A DNA stretch of 13,456 nucleotides from Leptolyngbya sp. SIO4C1 (GTDB lineage Bacteria > Cyanobacteriota > Cyanobacteriia > Phormidesmidales > Phormidesmidaceae), in NCBI GenBank assembly GCA_010671975.1, contig JAAHIA010000093.1:1-13456 (forward strand), in the 5' to 3' direction. A program made the translations under genes and the position numbers. The notes below the pieces were generated by a model. That model made no database searches. It was not told the DNA's origin and saw nothing but the letters and a program-made list of their open reading frames with translations. Positions within the stretch are counted from its first letter, which is position 1, and every line of letters begins with the position of its first letter. Positions 6,142 through 11,144 of this stretch are shown here, piece by piece.

Positions 6142-8460
6142 CTAGTCTTCTGGCTCAGAAAACCCAGAGACTTCGGCAGCCTTGGTTTTTTCCTCATCCA
6201 GCTTAAACACCAGCACGCCCAGCGGCGGCAGCGTCAGATCAAGCGAATAGGGCCGACTGTGATAGGCCCATTCATCGGCCCATTTGCCGCCCAGATTGCC
6301 CATATTGCTGCCACCAAAGTCGCGCGCGTCGCTGTTGAACAGCTCTTTGTAATAGCCCTTCTCAGGCACGCCGACGCGATAGTGGCTGTGCGGCTGCGGC
6401 GTGAAGTTGCACACCGTCAAGACAAACTCAGCTTGGTCCTTATCCCAGCGGATAAACGACACAACGCTGTGACGATTGTCGCTGCAGTCAATCCATTCAA
6501 AGCCTTCCTGCGAGAAGTCTTGAGTAAACAGCGCCGGCTCACTGCGATAAAAGGCATTGAGCTTCTGCATGAACTGCTTTAGCTGCTTGTGTGAATCGTA
6601 CTGCAGCAGGTGCCATTCCAAGTCACCCCAGACGTTCCATTCGCTCCACTGGCCGAACTCCATGCTCATGAACAGCGTCTTCTTGCCCGGATGCGTGAAC
6701 ATGTAGGTATACAGGCAGCGCAGATTAGCAAACTTTTGCCAGTCGTCACCTGGCATCTTGCCAATCATGTTGCTCTTGCCGTGCACTACCTCATCGTGCG
6801 ACAGCGCCAGCATAAAGTTCTCGGTAAAGGCGTACCAAATGCTAAAAGTAACGTTGTTCTGATGAAACTGGCGGAACCAGGGATCCATCTGGAAATAGTC
6901 CAGCATGTCGTGCATCCAGCCCATGTTCCATTTTAGGTTGAAGCCGAGACCGCCCACATAGGTTGGCCAGGACACCATGGGCCAGGCAGTTGACTCTTCT
7001 GCGATCGATAGCGCCCCCGGGAAGTAGCTGAAGAGCACGTGGTTGGTTTGCCGTAAACAGTCGGCTGCCTCAATGTTTTCACGACCACCGTAGTCGTTGG
7101 CGACCCACTCGCCCGGCTCGCGGTTGTAGTCGAGGTAGAGCATTGAGGCCACTGCATCAACGCGAATGCCGTCGATATGGTACTTGTCGAACCAAAACAG
7201 GGCGTTGGCAACTAAGAAATTGCGGACTTCATTACGACCGTAGTTAAAGACGAGCGTACCCCATTCTTTATGCTCACCCTTGCGCGGGTCGGCGTGCTCG
7301 TACAGGTGCGTACCGTCGAAAAAGGCCAGCCCGTGGCCATCTTTGGGAAAATGGCCGGGCACCCAGTCCACAATCACGCCAATGCCGTTCTGATGGCACT
7401 GGTCAATGAAGTACATCAGGTCTTCGGGTGAGCCATAGCGCGAAGTTGCCGCATAGTAGCCGGTTACCTGATAGCCCCAGGAACCATCAAAGGGGTGCTC
7501 TGCAATTGGCAACAGCTCAATATGCGTAAAGCCCAGCTCCTTCACATAGGGAATCAGCTTACCAGCCAGCTCGCGATAGGTCAGAAACCGCGCGCCCGGT
7601 TTGAGATCAGCGACGGTGACAGGCGGCTCGGGCGTTCCATCGGCTCTGATGGCAGGCTCAGCAGACGCGCCATGCAGCCAGGAACCTAGATGGACTTCAT
7701 AGACGGAGACCGGCTGCGTCATCGGGTCGCTGTGGCGGCGCTGCTCCATCCAATCGCTGTCTTGCCACTCATGGCTGTCTAGGTTGGTGACGATGGAGGC
7801 GGTTTTAGGTCTGACCTCTTGCTGAAAGCCATAAGGATCGGACTTTTCGTAAATGTGGCCTGCTTGGTTCTTAATTTCGTACTTGTAGCTGGTACCGCTG
7901 CTGAGCTCAGGAATAAACAGCTCCCAAATGCCGCCACCGCCGATGCGCATCTGATGCTTGCGGCCATCCCACTGATTAAAGTCACCAATGACTGAGACGT
8001 TGCGAGCGTTGGGCGCCCAAACGGCAAAGTAGACGCCCGCCACGCCGTCAATGACTGTGGGATGAGCCCCTAGCTTTTCATAAATCCGGTGGTGGTTGCC
8101 CTCTGCAAACAGATGAACATCGTAGTCGGTCAGCTTTCGCGATCTAAACGCGTAAGGATCGTAGATTACATACTCACGCTCGCCTTCCCTATAGCGAATC
8201 TGGTAGTTGATCAGCTCGTCAACGTCCTCAACGACGCATTCAAAAAAGTTGGGATGGTGACCGCTGGCCATTTCAAACTCTTGACGAGCTTCTGGCAAGA
8301 TCACCCAGGCGACTTCAGCGGTTGGGATAAATGCGCGAACGACCCAGGCTGCTTTGCCATCGTCTAGCTGAATGCGATGAGGACCCAGTATCTCAAAAGG
8401 ATCTTGATGCTGATTCCAAACAATCCGCTCAATCTGATCAGGGGCAATTGTCAATGCCAT
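6142..8460 (-). CDS. glgB: 1,4-alpha-glucan (glycogen) branching enzyme, GH13
   Basis: GlgB cuts alpha-1,4 glucan chains and reattaches them as alpha-1,6 branches during glycogen storage. The 772-residue protein has an N-terminal beta-sandwich region (about 1-125), a CBM48-like module (about 135-225, with GVYFAVWAPNARNVSVIGDFN), the GH13 barrel and a C-terminal all-beta domain. Active-site motifs are all present: DWVPGHFP at 365-372, GIRVDAVASM with nucleophile Asp435, SIAEES at 485-490 with the catalytic Glu, and LSHDEVVHG with Asp556. An insertion at about 263-292 within the barrel is, from memory, shared by other cyanobacterial GlgB proteins. The ATG at 8460 matches the conserved N-terminus, but only a weak purine tract lies upstream. 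It is transcribed alone as far as the window shows: the next gene upstream on this strand ends 212 bases away, with a hairpin between them. Confidence 0.97.
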   Translation of the reverse strand: MALTIAPDQIERIVWNQHQDPFEILGPHRIQLDDGKAAWVVRAFIPTAEVAWVILPEARQEFEMASGHHPNFFECVVEDVDELINYQIRYREGEREYVIYDPYAFRSRKLTDYDVHLFAEGNHHRIYEKLGAHPTVIDGVAGVYFAVWAPNARNVSVIGDFNQWDGRKHQMRIGGGGIWELFIPELSSGTSYKYEIKNQAGHIYEKSDPYGFQQEVRPKTASIVTNLDSHEWQDSDWMEQRRHSDPMTQPVSVYEVHLGSWLHGASAEPAIRADGTPEPPVTVADLKPGARFLTYRELAGKLIPYVKELGFTHIELLPIAEHPFDGSWGYQVTGYYAATSRYGSPEDLMYFIDQCHQNGIGVIVDWVPGHFPKDGHGLAFFDGTHLYEHADPRKGEHKEWGTLVFNYGRNEVRNFLVANALFWFDKYHIDGIRVDAVASMLYLDYNREPGEWVANDYGGRENIEAADCLRQTNHVLFSYFPGALSIAEESTAWPMVSWPTYVGGLGFNLKWNMGWMHDMLDYFQMDPWFRQFHQNNVTFSIWYAFTENFMLALSHDEVVHGKSNMIGKMPGDDWQKFANLRCLYTYMFTHPGKKTLFMSMEFGQWSEWNVWGDLEWHLLQYDSHKQLKQFMQKLNAFYRSEPALFTQDFSQEGFEWIDCSDNRHSVVSFIRWDKDQAEFVLTVCNFTPQPHSHYRVGVPEKGYYKELFNSDARDFGGSNMGNLGGKWADEWAYHSRPYSLDLTLPPLGVLVFKLDEEKTKAAEVSGFSEPED

Positions 8461-8585
8461 AAAAATTTAAACCCTATACCCAAATGTCAACGTCAGCTTT
8501 TAATACGGTACTTTCCGTAACCTGAATTAAATTAACTAATTTTAATAAATAGTGTTGCTACATAGAAGACACCGTGTTACTGCTG
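8461..8585 (-). promoter_or_regulatory. AT-rich leader and probable promoter region of glgB
   Basis: The sequence before glgB is markedly AT-rich compared with the rest of the window, especially 8520-8560. It contains a small inverted repeat, TACGG at 8504-8508 and CCGTA at 8515-8519, with a 6-base loop. A TTGACA hexamer on the minus strand (complement at 8485-8490) lies too close to the start to serve as its -35 box. I infer that the promoter is in this stretch but cannot place its elements or a transcription start. Confidence 0.35.
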
Positions 8586-8617
8586 GCTGCTTTGAAACGA
8601 GTTTGAAGCAAAGCAGC
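8586..8617. other. Perfect 9-bp stem-loop between the small exported gene and glgB
   Basis: GCTGCTTTG at 8586-8594 is perfectly complementary to CAAAGCAGC at 8609-8617, with a 14-base loop. It lies about 55 bases past the stop of the minus-strand gene at 8673 and about 125 bases before the glgB start. No T tract follows on either strand, so it is not a classical intrinsic terminator. It could protect a 3' end, act as a weak terminator, or be an operator. Confidence 0.45.
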
Positions 8618-8672
8618 TAATGCCTGACGTTCTTGCGTATTGTCCAGCCTGAGCGGCAATTCGACCTCTGCC

Positions 8673-8999
8673 CTAGGGGAGGATTGGCAGCACCGGTCGA
8701 ATAGCTCGACGCAGCTGCAGCAGCAAAATGAGCGAGCGAATATCAGAGTGAATCAGCAGCGGCGTATTGGGGGGCGCCTGCAGCTGGGCCTGAAGTTCGG
8801 CATAGGCTTCGGGGCTAAGTGGACTGCCATCCAGCGGGGAGCGTGCTTCAAAAATGATTTCGGTCCGTAAAATTTCTTCTGGAATTTCGTCAGCTAGGGG
8901 AGGCTGAATGTCTGCACGAGCAGGGGCTAGCTGGGCGAAGCTGCTGGCTAATAAAGTTCCCAATAGTAGCCTGACAGCGAGCGTACATCGAACTTGCAT
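8673..8999 (-). CDS. Small exported protein of unknown function
   Basis: I do not recognise a characterised family. From the ATG at 8999 the product is about 108 residues, with a clear Sec-type signal peptide: MQVR, a hydrophobic core LAVRLLLGTLLASSFA, and a probable cleavage after ARA. The mature part of about 80 residues begins DIQPPLADEIPEEILRTEI, has the pattern ARSPLDGSPLSPEAYAELQAQLQ, and ends in a leucine- and arginine-rich helix closing with RAIRPVLPILP. I have an impression of similar short proteins in other cyanobacteria but cannot name them. The frame also extends to an ATG at 9053. I prefer 8999 because the extra 18 residues would give an overlong signal-peptide N-region and are encoded by part of a direct-repeat array. 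Neither start has a clear Shine-Dalgarno sequence. It is probably monocistronic, with glgB downstream beyond a hairpin. Confidence 0.68.
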   Translation of the reverse strand: MQVRCTLAVRLLLGTLLASSFAQLAPARADIQPPLADEIPEEILRTEIIFEARSPLDGSPLSPEAYAELQAQLQAPPNTPLLIHSDIRSLILLLQLRRAIRPVLPILP

Positions 9000-9039
9000 A
9001 TAAGGAACTGACACTGAACTGACGCAAGGGTTGAGAGTT

Positions 9040-9069
9040 GGCGTTTTTGGCATTTAGGCGCTTTTGGCA
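9040..9069. repeat. Two 13-bp direct repeats upstream of the small exported gene
   Basis: GGCGTTTTTGGCA at 9040-9052 is repeated as GGCGCTTTTGGCA at 9057-9069, with 12 of 13 identical and a 17-base spacing. On the minus strand they read TGCCAAAARCGCC and lie about 40-70 bases before the preferred start at 8999, a natural position for operator or activator sites. The second copy also begins the 7-bp inverted repeat CGCTTTT (9059-9065) with AAAAGCG (9096-9102). Confidence 0.5.
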
Positions 9070-9170
9070 CTCAACCGATGCCAGCTGCGCCATCAAAAAG
9101 CGATTCAACCAAATTCTTATCTTTAATAGATTAAACCACCTCATGCGGCTCTCGCTGGTTTGGCTAATGC

Positions 9171-9218
9171 CTGACAGCTCAAAGACTGTCCTATAGATGC
9201 CCAGGTGAAAGCTGTCAG
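9171..9218. promoter_or_regulatory. Perfect 9-bp inverted repeat upstream of the PPC-TPR gene
   Basis: CTGACAGCT at 9171-9179 is the exact reverse complement of AGCTGTCAG at 9210-9218. TGC (9168-9170) and GCA (9221-9223) extend the pairing across a two-base bulge, and a 30-base loop separates the arms. It lies about 185-230 bases before the ATG at 9403, in the 349-base gap (9054-9402) that otherwise holds no gene I can support. It could be a distal operator or a transcript hairpin. Confidence 0.4.
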
Positions 9219-9334
9219 ATGCACTAGATTAGAGGGGATGACCGTAATTAAGCTAAGGCAGCTTTGCAATTTTGATTGCGCAGTTTGAATTGCAAGATTA
9301 ACAGGCAGTCCGACAGCACTACTTCGCTGCCTCA

Positions 9335-9355
9335 GGTCAAATATCTTGGGTCAAA
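9335..9355 (+). repeat. GGTCAAA direct repeat before the PPC-TPR gene
   Basis: GGTCAAA occurs at 9335-9341 and again at 9349-9355, a 14-base repeat distance, 48-68 bases before the start at 9403. It might be a paired regulator site. The word is short and the call is tentative. Confidence 0.22.
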
Positions 9356-9402
9356 GTGACTGGGGCAAAGCTAACCTGCGGCTAAAGATATAGGAAATTG
9401 TA

Positions 9403-10191
9403 ATGATTCAAAAAAATCTTCGGATCTCTCGTACTCAACGCCGAGGGCTGTCTGCGCTTTTGCTGGGCGTGGCCGGCGCCTTTGGTATAGCAGCTCCGAT
9501 GCAGGCGCAAAGTCTGATAGAAGAGCAGGGGGCGCTGGCACCCATGCGCGATGAATATGCCTTTGAAGGCGAAGCTGGTCAGGCGGTTACCATTCAGCTG
9601 AGCAGCGCAGAGTTTGACACGGTGCTGTACTTAGTCGGGCCTGACGGCACAGAGCTGGAGATGAACGATGACTACGGTGGAACGCTGAATTCTACCATTG
9701 TGACAACGCTGCCAGCTGCTGGCGAATACAAGGCAGTGGCTAGCTCCTTTTCAGGTCAAGGCGGCAGCTACGATATTTTAGTGCGGCCAGCCAGCGAGTA
9801 CGAGCTGGTCTACGATCGCGCGGTAGAGCTGATGACTTCAGAAGAGTTTGGAGAAGCCATCGAAGCTTACACGGCTGCGATCGCGCTTGATCCTTCTCTG
9901 CCGGATGCCTATCTGGGGCGAGCAGATGCCTACTGGGGCCAGGTGTATTTGACTGAAGGCGAAAATTTTAAAGGGCCAGAAAGCCTAACGCCAGAAGCGC
10001 GCGAAGCTATTCTAGCTGACTACGATCAAGCCGCCGATCTCTTTGCCAGTCAGGGCGAAGCCGAATTCGCAGCCTCCATCCGAGAGCAGGCGCAAATTCT
10101 TAGAACTGGCGAAGCGCCTGAGACAGATGAACCGGCAGTCGAAGAAGACATGCTGCCAGAGTCATCGCCAGAATCACAGCCAGACTCATAG
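9403..10191 (+). CDS. Exported PPC-domain and TPR protein
   Basis: A 262-residue protein with an N-terminal signal peptide: basic residues to about 14, hydrophobic core LSALLLGVAGAFGIAA, and probable cleavage after MQA at residue 35. Residues about 40-130 match the bacterial pre-peptidase C-terminal (PPC) beta-sandwich pattern: YAFEGEAGQAVTIQLSSAEFDTVLYLVGPDG, then an NDDYGG turn, then LPAAGEYKAVASSFSGQGGSYDILV. Residues about 135-180 form one or two TPR-like helical hairpins (AIEAYTAAIALDPSLPDAYLGRADAYWGQ), followed by another helical pair and a Pro/Glu/Ser-rich acidic tail. There is no protease domain, so the PPC module is probably a binding or structural unit in the periplasm or outside the cell. 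The start is firm: AGGAA at 9392-9396 lies 6 bases before the ATG. It stands alone on its strand and is followed by a stem-loop and an intrinsic terminator. The specific role is unknown. Confidence 0.85.
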   Translation: MIQKNLRISRTQRRGLSALLLGVAGAFGIAAPMQAQSLIEEQGALAPMRDEYAFEGEAGQAVTIQLSSAEFDTVLYLVGPDGTELEMNDDYGGTLNSTIVTTLPAAGEYKAVASSFSGQGGSYDILVRPASEYELVYDRAVELMTSEEFGEAIEAYTAAIALDPSLPDAYLGRADAYWGQVYLTEGENFKGPESLTPEAREAILADYDQAADLFASQGEAEFAASIREQAQILRTGEAPETDEPAVEEDMLPESSPESQPDS

Positions 10192-10250
10192 CCCTGGATC
10201 TATAAGCAAGGTTTATCAAAATTTATTGAACTCTTCACAGTCATGCCAAA

Positions 10251-10285
10251 CTTGTCCGGATGCTACTCAAAAAGGACCGGATAAG
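10251..10285 (+). other. 9-bp stem-loop downstream of the PPC-TPR gene
   Basis: CTTGTCCGG at 10251-10259 pairs with CCGGATAAG at 10277-10285, nine pairs including one G-T wobble, around a 17-base loop. It begins 60 bases after the stop codon and 26 bases before the terminator. No T run follows, so it is not the terminator itself. A 3'-end stabilising structure is one possibility. Confidence 0.4.
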
Positions 10286-10310
10286 TGAGTGAGTAGATGA
10301 ACCTTGACAT

Positions 10311-10343
10311 ATCCCTCTCGCTGTACGCTGGGGGATTTTTTTT
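10311..10343 (+). terminator. Rho-independent-type terminator of the PPC-TPR gene
   Basis: ATCCCTC at 10311-10317 pairs with GGGGGAT at 10330-10336 (one G-T wobble), with a further short GC pairing possible in the loop. Eight consecutive T residues run from 10336 to 10343. The T run is on the plus strand only, so the structure ends transcription from 9403-10191, 120 bases past its stop. It would not terminate the minus-strand pdeM transcript. Confidence 0.75.
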
Positions 10344-10393
10344 GCCCGTTTTTACCCGTTTGACAAAAATAGCGACAGCAATAGCGATAGAAC

Positions 10394-11071
10394 CTAGGGC
10401 AGCGCCGGATCGAGCGCAACAACGGTATTTTCAGCAACGACGTAGGCGGCAGTGCCCCGACTGAGCGGCACCTCGTAGCCGCCGGTAAATTCGCCAAAGG
10501 CTGGTAAGGTCAGCTGCTTTTGCTGACTGTCCAAATAAAAGCAGGGCAGCCGCAGACTGTCTAGCCGCGACTTGAGCCGCACAACTGGATGCGTATGACC
10601 GCAGATATTCAGGCAAAAGCTAGCGTCAGCTGGCTGGGCCGTCTCAGGTTCGTGGCTGAGCCGCAGCGACCCGAGCCGCAGCGCCTCTGTCTGACAGGTC
10701 ATGGGAAGCTGGCACAGCGCCTGCGTCAGCGGCCGATCGTGATTGCCGACAATTAGGGTGGTCTGAGCTGCGATCGCAGCCAAAAAATCGGCCCAAGCTT
10801 GCAGAACCTCTGCTGTCAGCGCCTGAGGGGCATGAAACAAGTCACCCAAAATCAGCAGCTGCTGTGGCCGTACCTGCTGGCACAGCGCCAATAGCCGGTT
10901 TAGCGTAGTTTGGTTGACCTGGCTCGCGATGGGAACACCAAACGCTTGAAAAGTCTCTGCCTTGCCGAGGTGCACATCGGCTACCAGCAGACAGCCCAAA
11001 TCTGGTATGTAAATCGCTTTATCCGGCAGCAGGTGAAGGGTCTGTGTCCCAACCTGAAGAATATGAATCAT
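10394..11071 (-). CDS. pdeM: PdeM-type metallophosphoesterase (ligase-associated DNA damage response endonuclease)
   Basis: A 225-residue single-domain calcineurin-like phosphoesterase, the usual size for the PdeM group. Metal-binding motifs are complete and in order: D32-V-H34 in ADVHLGK, GD at 76-77 with LFHA following, GNHD at 109-112, SHEP with His140, and GHTHP at 158-162. The C-terminal LPAFGEFTGG is a PdeM hallmark. The group is predicted to act as a nuclease or phosphodiesterase in a repair pathway with a DExH helicase, an exonuclease and an ATP-dependent DNA ligase. That prediction rests mainly on gene neighbourhoods. Here it follows the helicase on the same strand by 73 bases, which fits co-transcription. 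There is no signal peptide, so it is cytosolic. No clear Shine-Dalgarno precedes the ATG at 11071. It is unrelated in architecture to the exported phosphoesterase at 4917. Confidence 0.9.
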   Translation of the reverse strand: MIHILQVGTQTLHLLPDKAIYIPDLGCLLVADVHLGKAETFQAFGVPIASQVNQTTLNRLLALCQQVRPQQLLILGDLFHAPQALTAEVLQAWADFLAAIAAQTTLIVGNHDRPLTQALCQLPMTCQTEALRLGSLRLSHEPETAQPADASFCLNICGHTHPVVRLKSRLDSLRLPCFYLDSQQKQLTLPAFGEFTGGYEVPLSRGTAAYVVAENTVVALDPALP

Positions 11072-11144
11072 AGACTGCTAACAATCGCAGATGAGATTTC
11101 GAGGCGAACGCCTGTATTAGGGCAGATTGTACCAAAGTAAGCGG

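Noticed and set aside
7779..8051. Second minus-strand open frame of 90 codons inside glgB
   Set aside because: It is an alternate frame of the CBM48 region of glgB, with low-complexity composition typical of shadow frames. The other short frames over glgB, ictB and the helicase are rejected for the same reason.
8640..8870. Plus-strand open frame of 76 codons opposite the small exported gene
   Set aside because: The minus-strand frame here has a signal peptide and protein-like sequence. The plus-strand product is Gln/Asn-rich without a domain.
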